64,000 nucleotides of DNA from Mesostigma viride (GCA_009746045.1 RPFO01000065.1:5345368-5409367); one strand, 5' to 3'; positions 30,540-42,900 are shown, counted from the stretch's first letter. Notes: generated by a model not told the origin, from the letters alone. Numbers and translations are program-made.

Positions 30540-31090
30540 TGGATGGTCCTTCGTTTCTCGCATGTTCAGCCCAGTTCAGGTTGTACGGTCAGTGTTGGGG
30601 GTCGGTGCATGGGTTCTCAATGGAATTCTCAATGGAATGCCGCAACAGCCCATTTTCATTGAGAATGCAAGTCCTTTTCGCATGTTCAGCCCAGTTCAGG
30701 CTGTACGGTCAGTGTTGGGGGTCGTTGAATGAGTTCTCAATGGAATTCTCAATGGAATGCCGCAACAGCCCATTTTCATTGAGAATGCAAGTCCTTTTCG
30801 CATGTTCAGCCCAGTTCAGGCTGTACGGTCAGTGTTGGGGGTCGGTGAATGAGTTCTCAATGGAATTCTCAATGGAATGCCGCAACAGCCCATTTTCATT
30901 GAGAATGCAAGTCCTTTTCGCATGTTCAGCCCAATTCAGGCTGTACGGTCAGTGTTGGGGGTCGGTGAATGAGTTCTGAATGGAATTCTCAATGGAATGC
31001 CGTTACAGCCCATTTTCATTGAGAATGCAAGACCTTTTCGTATGTTCTGGCTGTACGGTCAGTGTTGGGGGTCGGTGAATGAATTCTGCA
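30540..31090 (+). repeat. 120-bp tandem repeat
   Basis: About 4.5 units. The marker GCATGTTCAGCCCAGTTCAG is at 30,559, 30,679, 30,799 and 30,919. The unit contains an internal direct repeat TTCTCAATGGAA. As 120 is a multiple of three, frames stay open through the array; coding is not implied. Confidence 0.9.
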
Positions 31091-31299
31091 TGAATGGAAC
31101 TTTCATACGCCGCGCTGAGTCGGTGGAAGATCGAGCCACAAAAGAGGCAGGAGAGGCATCATTGGGAGAGGCGTGCCAACCCCGAGCGAGACGATGGTGA
31201 ATTCGATCAAATTGGCTGATTGCAATAATTTTGCGGAGCTAGAATAATCGCTCGCGAGAGCTGCCATGGGCGGTCGTGAAGGTTCAGACTATTTGAGGC

Positions 31300-32220
31300 G
31301 CCGTGACGAATATGGTGGGGGGCGCTGGAATTGGATGTCGTTGGACATTGAAGAAGTCGACCCTTGACCCCTGGGCCCCTGTTTTAGCCGCAGGGGATGA
31401 GGCAGCTTGCTGGCGAACGTTCGTCGGCGTTTTGGTGTTGCTGAGCCTCTTACGTCCCGACCACCATGGGCCCGTGTCGTACAAGGGGACGGAATTTATG
31501 CCCAGGCAGTGTCGATTCCCCACGAGGCATACAAGGGCGTAGTAGACGGTGATGACTTGCAGGTCGACCATCTCGATATCAGTGATGACGATGATGATCT
31601 AGATGGTGGGTGCCGTGAGGCTCGCACAACAGGATTAAAATCGTCTGCCTCGACAGTATTGAAATACGCTACAAATGCCGACGTGATCGCGGCAGTCGGA
31701 GTTGCAGCGCGCCGGGTCGGTGTTGTAAACGCCGATGCATCCAAGATCCCGAGAAAGCCCTGTCCGGTCGTCGTTTGTAATCTGGGAGGCCGCCATTGCA
31801 TTGGCGCAGCAAATATTGGGCCAACTACACTGTAGAGCGGAAATCCAGGCGCTGCGGCGACCCAATCAGAGCGGAGCAGGCCCGAGTGCCACCACTGACC
31901 TGGATGCGGAAACGCGTCTAGCATTGGAGGGTGCTCGTTGCTTCGTGCCGCTGGTTGACCCCGTTGTCCACGCGGGGCGGCCCGCTAGCCCTGAGCACTG
32001 TGCGACGCGCAGAGGATGCAGCGGTCGCGCTAAAGCAAGCATCCGCTGCAGCATGGGAGGGCATCGAGGACGTGGGGAAGCCGATGATGTGTCAACATCC
32101 GGGGCTAAAGGACAGCTGCGATCTTCTGTGCAGCCCCCTAATGCCTTTCACTCCTTTGCTGTACGTGGTGGCCCGCAACATCACCGGCGACTTATCGCCA
32201 GACGCCGTGGTTGAACTTGA
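31300..32220 (+). pseudogene. Upstream broken part of the Tudor-like gene
   Basis: Three overlapping + frames carry protein-like, acidic and Ala-rich sequence: one at 31,407-31,835 with HLDISDDDDDLDGG, one around 31,870-31,960 with TTDLDAETRLALEGARCFVP, and one at 31,931-32,290 with AVALKQASAAAWEGIEDVGK. The shifts between them have no good splice sites. This suggests frameshift decay, but uncaught introns are possible. Confidence 0.35.
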
Positions 32221-32904
32221 GTGCTACGGCTCGCACTCGTACACAACGCGGTTTTCGCCCTTCAGCCCGAGCTCGGCCCATTTCCCCCTGCCCGCCGCCA
32301 CAAGGACAGGTACCCACACATTTTCAGTGAAGGCAAGCACAATCGTCTTGTCTTCGTGGCGTGCGGGGGGGGCAAGGTGCGCCGGGTGGGCTTGACAAGC
32401 AGTGGCACATTGACGCAGCACACGAAGGATGCTGTTGTTGGGCTCTCGCTCGACTGGATTCAGTGGGATGGGTACGGAACCCCGGCGATGGCGGAGAAGA
32501 CGGCGGTGGGACTTTTCAAATCGCGTGTCATGGACGTGCCAGAGCCGGAATGGTTGGTGGGGACCCTGGTATGCAAGATATTTTCGGGCCCCAACTCGGG
32601 GGAGAAGCGGTATCATGGCCATGTGACGGCCTTTAGTAAGGAGCACGACATGGCCCATCTGCTATACTCCGATGGCGACGATGAAATAGTGGGATTTGAT
32701 GAGGTGCAGGCTGCGCTTTGCGCATGCCCCGGTGTGCAGTTGCCAAATCTTCCACCTGCGAGCATTGCGCGAGGGAAGGCGGACATTACTGAGTGCATTC
32801 GCAAGCAGGTCGCCCAGCGTTCCACGGCAATGAAGCAAGCCAAGGCCACCCCGCGCCACAAGCGCCGGCCTCCCATCATTCCTGATTCAGACTCTGATGA
32901 CTAG
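32221..32904 (+). CDS. Tudor-like domain nuclear protein (C-terminal part)
   Basis: About 227 codons ending at TAG. Residues ~120-170 read WLVGTLVCKIFSG, YHGHVTAFSKEHDMAHLLYS, then DGDDEIVGFDEVQAAL. The G-x-V-x-K-x-F-x-G...Y-x-G-x-V...Y-x-D-G-D-x-E pattern is that of Tudor-like chromatin-reader domains in plants and algae. The C-terminus is basic then acidic (PRHKRRPPIIPDSDSDD), as in nuclear proteins. The 5' part is out of frame, so this may be a decayed gene. Confidence 0.5.
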   Translation: MLRLALVHNAVFALQPELGPFPPARRHKDRYPHIFSEGKHNRLVFVACGGGKVRRVGLTSSGTLTQHTKDAVVGLSLDWIQWDGYGTPAMAEKTAVGLFKSRVMDVPEPEWLVGTLVCKIFSGPNSGEKRYHGHVTAFSKEHDMAHLLYSDGDDEIVGFDEVQAALCACPGVQLPNLPPASIARGKADITECIRKQVAQRSTAMKQAKATPRHKRRPPIIPDSDSDD

Positions 32905-33459
32905 CCTTGCCGCATGTGGCTTTTAATTTTTCATGGCTGCCCTACCTTCTCGGTGCATGCTTTGCGGCTAGCAGCCTTGTGATCAACACATTCCGTGTCT
33001 TATGACCTTGGTTCATAGGTTTATTACATGTCCTTACAATTGGTAGAACATATATCAAATGGGATAAAACCATATTTGGGTGAACAGGTTTCATGGCTCA
33101 TGGCTCATCTATTTTTTTTCAATGGGATATGACGTAAAAGCTGGCAATGTGCATTTTCTAAATGCTGCCGGCCGGGCCCACTTCGAATGTTCCGCGGTCC
33201 AAGCCAAGTGTGTGACACTTTTCCTTCAATTTTGAGGCAAAAATCTTGAATTTTGGCTTGCGAACGTATAAATTTCACGTAAATATTACAATTTGTGGGT
33301 ATTTATCTCATTGTAAGTCTCGTGTGACATAAAAACTTTACATTAGCGTGAAATTGCATTGTTTCATTGAAGAATATCATGGATACATTCGTCGCACTTG
33401 AGACGGAGTCGACTGAATTTACTAAAGACTCGTCCAACATAAAATAAAGTCTTCGAACG
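32905..33459. other. Intergenic, no gene seen
   Basis: A spacer between convergent coding regions (+ strand Tudor-like gene and - strand gene ending at 33,460). It is AT-richer than its surroundings and should hold both 3' ends. Confidence 0.5.
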
Positions 33460-33989
33460 TCACTTCTTATTCTTGCTCCTTGCTTCTGCTTCCAATTTCT
33501 GCTCTTCTGTTTTGGACTTCTTCCTCTTTGGATCGATGGACATCGCAGGTGCCCACTTTGCCACATCATTCCAACTCTTTCCGTCCATCAGAGTCACCAC
33601 CTTCTTCACATAGTCCAAAGGCATCCAGAACTTGCCCCGATGCAACTTTCCGCCCTCTGTCTCTTCTGGAAAAAACTTCATGCAAACGTCCCTCCATTTC
33701 CGATCGTATCCACCTACCTGCCCGTTCAACTTCACCTCCTGTAACTTGGTATACTTTTGCTTTTCCCTACTCGCATTGGCCCTTCTCATGGTGTTCTCGG
33801 CCCACCCATCAATCCAGAAGCACTCCGGTGCTCCGTGTTTCTGTTCCCCGTCCATAAGTCTCATCCACAGCGTAGGCTTCTCATAAGGCTCTTGGCTCTG
33901 CGCATTCGCTTCCACCCCTTCAGACTGAGCAGTAAGTTTAGCTGCAGGACCGAAGCCCACCGCAGCGTTCGCCCGCACCACATCATTAC
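33460..33989 (-). CDS. Terminal exon of the large minus-strand gene
   Basis: After TTACGCGCAG the exon encodes GNDVVRANAAVGFGPAAKL and a folded block with LWMRLMDGEQKHGAPECFWI, DGWAENTMRRANASREKQKY and KWRDVCMKFFPEETEGGKLH. It ends in a basic tail (RKKSKTEEQKLEAEARSKNKK region) and TGA at 33,462-33,460. It resembles a small DNA- or chromatin-associated module but no family is identified. Confidence 0.55.
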
Positions 33990-36900
33990 CTGCGCGTAAC
34001 CAATCGGCACATCAACGACGGACTAAAGTCAACGTAGATAGATTGCAAACGAATTTAAAAAAAAAATTCAGGATACATGCCACGACCAAAACAGCGATTT
34101 CCTCACCCTTTGTTATTCCTTTCGGAGCTCGAGTAGCAGCTGTCTTGGGTCGAGACGAGCCGGAAGACTTGGAGGGCGCGGCAGGCTTCTTCCTCCCCTC
34201 AGACGTCGCTCTGCGAGTTGACCCTCCTGCCCCTCCACCCCTTGCCCTTCCATCACCCCTTCGCCTCCCTCCATCTTCCTCCTCCTCGTCGTCATCCCCG
34301 TCCTCCTCCTCCTCCCCCTCCTCCTCCTCCTCCTCCTCCTCCTCCTCCTCCTCCTCCTCCTCCTCCTCCTCCTCCGCCTCCTCCTCCTCCTCCTCCTCCT
34401 CCTCCTCCCCCTCCTCCCCTCCTCCCCCTCCTCCCCCTCCTCCCCCTCGTCCCCTCCTCCCCTCCTCCCCCTCCTCCTCCTCCTCCTCGGAGGAGGAGGA
34501 TGATGATGACTCGACTGGCTGCCTTCGAAGCTCTTTCTTGGGATACTTTGAAACGCGCGTAGGCGCGGAAGGAGCGACAGGCCGGGCAGAAGCGCCAGGC
34601 TCAGCTTCATCTTCGTCGTCCGAGATTTGAACAACTGCCTTTCGAAGCTTTTTGGAAGGGTGTGACTCCGGCTGCGGCTGGACAGACGGCCGCTGCCCAC
34701 CCTTCCCTTTGTCCCGCGTCTTCTGCGGTGACGACTTCTCTCCCCCCTTAGACGTCTTCTGCGGTGACGACTTCTCTCCCCCTTAGACGTCTTCTGCGGT
34801 GACGACTTCTCTCCCCCGTAGACGTCGCTCTGCGAGTCGACCCTCCTTCCTTTCCCTGTCCCTCGCCTCCCTCGTCCCCATCCGAATCTCCTTCCGCGTC
34901 ATCCTCAGCCTTCCTCTTCTTCGCCAATGACGTCCACGAGACGTCAGGCATCTTCCCCATCCGAACCAGTAAGTCTTCGAAGCCATCCAATGACTTCTTT
35001 CCGCCAAAAACGACCACGATGGGACGCAACTCCTCGAAAAACTGCGTCGCTAGCTCGATAAGCTTCCTGTGGTAACCGGAAGCTCGTTCGACAGTTGTCT
35101 TTTTTGGAGGAACCATAAAGAGGTCATGGTCACCCCACCAGAAGTCCTTGAAGGACGTCCACTTGCGGCCGAACTCACCATCCAAATTCAGGATTCTACA
35201 GCACGGTAGTGGCGTCAGGCCATCGTCTTGCCTCGCGAAAGTGGATGGGAAGCCCTCACCGTCGCCCACCGCCACCTCCGCCGCCACCCTCCTCACAAAT
35301 GCCTTCTTCCTGTCAGGGCCGCCTTTAGGGAGACTATGAGAAGAATACCAGACGGTCATCTTATCCCAGGAAATGCTGCGCCAGTTATACTCAATCGGCT
35401 CAGCACTTTTCTCTTCCACCTTCTCCCCCCCTTTCCCTGCAACTTTCTCCTTCGCCTCAACAACCGCCTCCTTCTTCCCTTCCCCTCCTTCCATCTTTTT
35501 TTGATAGTGGAGATACAAGTCCTTGTCCAGAAGGCCGTGCGAACCCTTCATGCTGAAGTTCGGAGCGGTTTTGTCGAGGAGATCCACTAGATCGATTTTG
35601 CTATCCATCAGATCCTTTCTCGGAATCCTTAGGTGATTGGCAAGACCTTCGGACTTCAAGAGGTAGGCGACATTGCGCGTGATGATGACGGCCTTCTCCC
35701 AAAATGCAAGGAATCGATCGACGACGTCCTTGTTCCTTGGCATCCGCCCAAGTACAGGGGTCACCCGCAGTATCGCAACAAGAATCGCAACTACGCAACT
35801 TTCCAGGAGGACCAATATACGAAGGCAAAATGAAAAAAGTTAAAACGTTAGCCGCCGACAATCTGGAGCGTACGATGATGGATCCAACGGCCGCGATAAA
35901 CCCGCTAAGTTAGCGGCTTGGGTCGTCCGTCCAGAATACTACAAAATACTACACATAAACAACCAATCCAAAACAAGCAAACTACGGAAAACAAACGGCC
36001 TTCGGCCCCAACGGTCACAAATCCAACGGAAACGACCCGAAATCGATAAGACCACCGAAACGACGCAGCCGCAGGCCGCACCGACAGCCACCATGTCTTC
36101 TGACGACGAGGAAAACCCACAATACCTCACGCCCACCAAGGCCACGCAGGCGGACTTTGGGGGCCAAACCCCTAGAACGCCGCAAGATGAAATTGACTCA
36201 CTGGTAGATGTGGGCAGGTGCGCTAAGAGCGCCCTTGAAAGTATCACAAAGAAAAGACAACGGGATGACGACGGCATCCTAGTGGAGATTGCCCTGGCCA
36301 AAAAAAAGGTGGAAGAAACAAAGACGCAGATCCAAGTGATCGCCACAGAAGTGCACAACCTACAGATGAGGCGAGGGTGGTTCAACATTCAAAAGCGTTA
36401 TAAGCAGGAGCAGGAGGAGGTTGAGCGACTTGAAAACGATCACAAAAACAAACGCCTGGCGGCGGCCGACAAGCTCTACCAGGTGCTTCCCCTGCTTATA
36501 GATGCAGTGGAGGGAATAACCTACCTTCAACAATGATCGATGATAAAGCGGGGCACAGCAGTACCAGCGAAGACGAGGAGGAGTTTACTGAAACACAAAG
36601 CGACAAGGACTTCATAGATGACGCCGAGGTCAACCAGGGTTCGCCCCCGCCCAGGGAGGAGACACCACCTCCCGTCCTGCACCTCCCGTCCGCTAGTCCT
36701 GCACCTCCCGGAACCTCTGCAAGTCATGTGGCACCTCCACCTTTCTCTGCGGGGTGTCAGTATTGCAAAAAAACCTTTTCCTCCATGCGAGGGTTGAAAA
36801 GACACACGACAGTGCAGCACACGAACAGAATCCTTGAAGAGAACATGCGAGCCCTGTCCCTTGCCCTCGTCCCGGTTCCTGCTGCCAACGCTCCGCCTCC

Positions 36901-39900
36901 AGTGCCTCCAGCCGACGTTCCAGCGCAAGACCCTCCAGCAGCCGCTGCACGTCGCCCGCGTCGTCGTCGCAATGCCGACAATGACGATGAAGAACCAGCA
37001 GCGCCGTGCCCGGAATTTGTCGACGGTAAAAAAACAATCCCACCCCGCCAGGTCAAACCGAACCATGTTTTTCTTTGGCGCGACTTCAGCATTACAGTAA
37101 ACCCGCCTGGCAACAGCGACATCACGGATGAACAAGTGCAGGTCGTGCACGACTGGCTTGATACACACGCCAGCCGCTGCTTCGCGGTGTGCGAGCGGGG
37201 TGCTGCTGCTGGAAAGCTTCACGTCCAAGCCGTCGCCACCATCTTCACGTCCGGATCCTTACCTGTCGCTAAATCGCTGAAGGAGGCCCTGGGTTGGGTT
37301 CCCCACGTGCCGCCCGGTAGCAAGGTGATGGTTTCAGAGCTGGCAGAAAAGGACATGCACACGTACCTGGGCATGCTCGGGTATTGCGACAAAGACGCGC
37401 ACAAGCCTGCCGCTGACTTTCGCCTCATCGTCAACGTGGGCAACACGCCTGCCATGATGGAAGACGGACGCATTATTTTCATGAAGTACCACGCAACGTC
37501 AAAGGGCAAGGTGGCCCTGTCGCCATCCAACATTTTGCAGAAGATGGTGGCGTACATGAATGCCAACCGGATGTGGGAGGACATTGAGCCCGATGAATTG
37601 CTCCTCCACATGCACCGCAGTGGCCATTACGTTGTACACGAGAGCTGGGTTGCACCCAAGAATGGACTTCAGGGCATGGTCATGGGCAGGATAACAGCAG
37701 CATTAATATTAAATGGGCATGATGTAAACAAGAAGACAGTGGATTTAGTGAGGAAAGTCTATTTTTATGATCCCAAACGGCCTGGCCGTGTCCGTGTGCT
37801 GAATTAATTTGTATTGTCCGCGCATTTCCGGTGCACGTCACCGGCCGGACCTTGTGACAGCGCCAGAATTTGTTGTATGACTTCTGAGGCGCCACAACAC
37901 ACTGGACTTTGTAGGTAGAAAAATGTCTGTGCGTCGCGCTTAAATATTTTAATATAATTTTAATGAAAAGTTTGAAAATTTTCGTAAACCTTACCTAAGC
38001 TTAGCCGCTAGGCGGCTAAGCTTAGCCAACTGACATGTGCACATCGATATAGTCTCCAAAAAAAAAACACTTTTGTTGCGATTCTTGCGAGGACCGATTT
38101 GGACGAAAAGTTGCGAAACGGCAAACGCGTGGTATCGCAACTAAAGATACACCCCGACGTGAAGTATGTCACTCCTTGGCTGACCGGCGCGAAGAATCAA
38201 CCGAACTGAAATGAGCGGCGTCAGAAAAATGCTATAGCCGCAGTCGCGCAACATCTAATTATGCGCACATTATCTCGGGCTGGTTTTTACTGCGTCTACA
38301 CGCGTTAATCATCACGGGGGTGACGATGAAAGGCAGCACTTGTTATTAGCTTCTGTATCATTGAATTTTTCGCAACCAGTAGTTTTCGTATGATGTATTT
38401 CGCGTATTGCATCATCGTTCAGGGCCAGGAAAGTCTCGACGCCGTGATGAGATTGCCTTTCTGTCATGAGATTGCTAGCTTTCCGCTAGCCTTCTTTTTG
38501 CGGTTTCGGCATGGCGCAGTTTAGTGTACCTGCGGATACCGTCAACAAGGTAAAGTCGTTATATCATTCGGTAAGTAATCTCGGACACGTTGTTGAAGGT
38601 TTGTGGTGTTAAGTTCGCTAACTTACTACTCCTGTGTACTAGTTTGTGGTTGTGGTTTTGTACAACCGTCGTCGTAAGATTTTCATCAGTTTTGTTCATG
38701 ATTAGCTGCGTCTGTACCTAATTTTCTAGAATGACGATTGATTTAACATCTAAAGGAGTTGTAGATGGTAGCACGATGGTTTCTATTGCCTAAATTCTTC
38801 AGGAAAGATGGTATCATGGCCAGTTTTTTGTCAGCCTTTTGGCTTTGCTAGTAAAGGACGCCTGTGCAGTTGTGCAGTCCGTGCAACATCTATGGAGGCC
38901 CCAGTGCCTTGCTGACGTAGAAAAGAAGTTCGATGCAGTGTTTGTATATTTTCATCCTAGGCATGCAAATGGAGGTCATTTCTCATGTTCTGGATGCATG
39001 GGTAACACCGCCCCTTGCACCCCCTTGCTACGTGTGCATTTGGGCCTTGGTTTGTGAAGACGTCCAATATTGCATTATCACTTAACATTGCATTGTAAGT
39101 GTCTTTTTTATCGCACCCGTGCACCCCCCTGAGATTAGTGCTGTATTTAGCACCCATAGGACATATAGGACATTGCAACATGACTAATGACATGACCCCG
39201 AAGTAACTCCCTATATGCGTGTGCTTTGGTCCCAGTATGGACACTAGATTGTTATCAGGCTGGTTTCTGGACATTATCATGCAAGGTGCAACCAGCCATA
39301 ATTAGGGGTAGAGTTACACACTGGTCATCCAAGGGCTAAGTGCAGGCCAGCACGCGGTAAAATGGTGACTGTGCATTAATATTAAAAAATTAAATTACGA
39401 CACGCAGACGCTACGCGTTGATCAGGCGTCGCGTGACCGCCATGCGACCATTAATAGTTGTCGCGTATATTACATCCTCAATGATGTGGAGGCGGAGATG
39501 GAATGAGTATCTATAATGTAACCTTGAGTGACAGGGTTGCTGGCACCACGGCCCGAATCACTGTTATTACACTTGTACTGAATTGGGTCACATGCATACC
39601 CCCACCGACTTGGGGTTGGTATCCTTTATATATCCTGCCATGGACTGGAATCGTTGTCTCCTTGAATACATGTATAACTCACATGGGTCAGGGGGCCTGC
39701 CCATATTCACCACTATATTAATCCCTAAAAGGTGCTTACATTGTCCTCGGTCGCATTCATGCATGCATTCGCGTATCCATGCATGCAATCACTTCCATCC
39801 CTGCAAGCATTCACGCATCCATGCATGCAAACACCATCCATCCACGCAAGCATTCACGTATCCATGCATGCAAACACCATCCACCCATGCAAGCATTCAC

Positions 39901-42900
39901 ACATTCATGCATGCAAACACCATCCATCCATGCTAGCATTCACGTATCCATGCATGCAAACACCACCCATCCGTGCAAGCATTCACGTATCCATGCATGC
40001 AAACACCATCCACCCAGGCAAGCATTCACGTATCCATGCATGCAAACACCACCCATCGGTGCAAGCATTCACGCATCCATGCATGCAAACACCATCCACC
40101 CATGCAAGCATTCACGTATCCATGCATGCAAACACCATCCACCCCAAGCTTTCAGGTATCCATGCATGCAAACACCACCCATCCATGCATGCAAACACCA
40201 TCCACCCATGCAAGCATTCACACATTCATGCATGCAAACACCATCCATCCCTGCAAGCATTTACGTATCCATGCATGCAAACACCACCCATCCCTGCAAG
40301 CATTCACGTATCCATGCATGCAAACACCATCCATCCCTGCAAGCATTCACGTATCCACGCATGCAAACACCATCCATCCCTGCAAGCATTAATGCAATAT
40401 CGATTCGGGTAATTAGCACCCATCCTGCGAGCATCCATGCAATTACCACCCATCCTGCGAACATTCACGTGCAATCCATGCATGCAGACACCGCCATCCA
40501 TTCGATGCAAGCATTCACGTTTCCATGCAGCCACCCATCCTCGGCCCGCAGCATCATGGTGAACACAGCATTTCCCTTGCCCGGCCTGCGGCCGGACTGT
40601 AACACTGGACTGTCTCACCGCTTTAACAAAGACGGTTCAGGGCGATATATGTAGTCGCCTCAAAGTTGCACCCGCACGGCCAGCAAATGCTGGGCCGCTG
40701 CCATCCCCACTTCACAAACACACCCTCTTTCAGAATCTGTCCAGTATTGTTGCCTAATGCATCCCCGTTCGAAAGAGCGACATTATGAAACCACACTGTG
40801 AATGAAACAACGCAGTTTGTTTAACATGCCACGGCGCCGACTATACCTCAAGACCATAGCTGTGTAATGTCGGCGGGACAATGACGGGGTAATGACGCGC
40901 AATGACGAGACGATGACGCGCGTGATGATTAGGGAACTGTTTGATAACGAAAGGTTAGTGGTTGTAGACTAATTATAGGTCGTTGATTATTCAATGAAGA
41001 GGCGGCACACTTTTGTTTTTGTTCATTATTGCACTGACTTCCGCGCGATGAATCCCACTGAACTGAACTGAACACCGCGCGGCAAATCAATCGTCAACGG
41101 CGTTAACTATTGCAAGCACATATCGGATCCTGCACGCCGATTGGCGACAATTTATTCCTTCCGGCGCACGTGTACGGCGTACTTTTGGTATACTTGCCAG
41201 GTTTGTTGCGATTCTGTTGCATTGCGGAACTCTAGAATTGGTGGGTTTTCAGTTGCGGAACTGGGTGTTGCGATACTCGAGCACGCTCCCATTTTTCATC
41301 CAAACATCACTTTTGAAAAGTAAAGGTGCCATGGTGTGCCCATACCTGCCCTTAATCGAAGTGGATGATAAAAAAAAATTTTTTGAGTTGCGATTCTTGT
41401 TGCGATACTGCGGGTGACCCCTGTAGTCGTAAGCCGAACACCTCTTCAAATAAGCGAGAAGCCTTGTACTCCATATCAGCCCCCCCCTTACATTCGCCAT
41501 CCAAGTCGGGCTTTTCCTGAAACTTAATAAGGATGAATTGGCGAACGCACTCAAGTACGTCCTTGGCCAACTCCACCAACTTTGACAGCTTTTCGGGCCC
41601 AACCTCCCCACTCATGATGCATTCACACACAGCGTCCATCATCGGAAACGACGCCAGGTTCCTTACAGACGTCCAGGACACCTTTTGCCCCTTCTTGGTG
41701 CCCTCGGCGTTAGCGAACCGGCATCTGAGAGTCATAGTCTCCTCAGAAGCTGGTGTGACGTCATTCTCATCATCCGGCCTGGCCTTTGTGAGGCGCAGGA
41801 AGGTGTTCGCCAGAACTCGATTGTAATTTGAAATTTGGGAAGGTTGGGCCTTGTTTTTTTTCCGCTCGCCTTCTTCCTCCCTCAACTCCCCCTTATCCTC
41901 CTTACTCCCCTCCAAACTCCCTTCCCTCCCGACTGATTGTTTGGTGGCCGGCAGGATGTACGCCAGCAGGTTCGTGTAATGGCCATCGGGAATAAAATGC
42001 CCTTTGCCCTGCTTCACGACGCCGTGCAAGTACAGCCTGTTGTAATTCCAAACATCCAGAAGCGCCTGCCCAAGCGTCCGATCCGCTACCGCCTGATCTT
42101 CGGCATTGGCGCCCTTGGAGATTTCGAATAGGCGATCCAGCTTCTTCTTCCCAACCTCCTGTCACGAACAGAGGAACGAAAAATTGACACACAAGAACAA
42201 TTCAAGGGTCGACTTGCAGCGTGACGTTATGAACGCACGGGAGCGCGAAAAATGGTCTTCAGCGCCGAAATCGGTAAGTTAGGGTCACTCTGCGAAACCA
42301 CCCCAGAAATATGTCGGGATGAGAGTTTGACTGCCATTGTCGTTTCTGTGTGCGACTTCCCGCATTTATAATGCATGATAAAGGAAGACTTTTGACATGG
42401 TCACTCCACAGTGCGACCCTTACTCGACATAACACGACGAAGTGGTGGAACTGCAGCGTCACCATTGCCATAGATACAACTACCACTTACAGATATTTCC
42501 GGGAACTTTTTACACTCGTCCCAATTTGGAAGAAGGTCGGCCCCCCGAAGCAGAATGACGTTCGTTCCCCCGTACCCAGTATGGAATTGTTCCATAAGGG
42601 ATGAGAAAAGTTTAGCCGCCGCGGCACTGTCCTTCGCGTTCTCAGACGCTGCCCCCCCTTCACACATTAGTTTCTTAACATGTGTCACACCGGGCGTCCA
42701 TTCCCCCTCCAATTGCTTGAAAGACTTTAAACCCTTGAAATAGTGGTTTCCGTCGACCACCGCATATCGAAGAACGAGATATTCGCCATCAGGATGTTCT
42801 TCGTGAAATCTTGGGTCGAATGCCTTTAAGGAGGCCTGGCTTATTAGGCTGAAGACCTCCCTTGGTTGAAAATCAAAGGGCAGAACGTCGTCTTGTTCCC

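Larger units (their letters stand above)
35755..41423. mobile_element. 5.67-kb element with perfect 38-bp terminal inverted repeats and TA duplication
   Basis: The left end 35755-35792 starts CAGGGGTCACCCGCAGTATC. The right end 41386-41423 is its exact reverse complement over 38 bp. TA flanks both ends (35753-35754; 41424-41425). The element splits an exon of the minus-strand gene, and one TA plus no element gives an uninterrupted frame. It contains a two-gene HUH unit, a 43-bp minisatellite and copies of the subterminal motif GTTGCGATTCTTG (38,073 and 41,387, with variants near 41,200-41,280). The superfamily is not assigned: TA duplications occur in Tc1/mariner-like groups, but no DDE transposase is visible inside. 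Confidence 0.8.

Noticed and set aside
30540-31090. CRISPR-like array
   Set aside because: Whole 120-bp units repeat without unique spacers, and the sequence is eukaryotic. The same holds for the 43-, 58- and 30-bp arrays.
34043-34630. + strand poly-Ser/Pro frames
   Set aside because: They are the opposite strand of an acidic coding tract; the minus-strand frame is supported by neighbours and splice sites.
35755-35792. hAT-type ends because of the CAGGG start
   Set aside because: hAT elements duplicate 8 bp. The 8 bp outside the two ends differ here and only TA is shared.
39732-40654. Frames of His/Ala/Ser/Met repeats up to 291 codons
   Set aside because: 43-bp minisatellite; no start context or non-repeat coding sequence.
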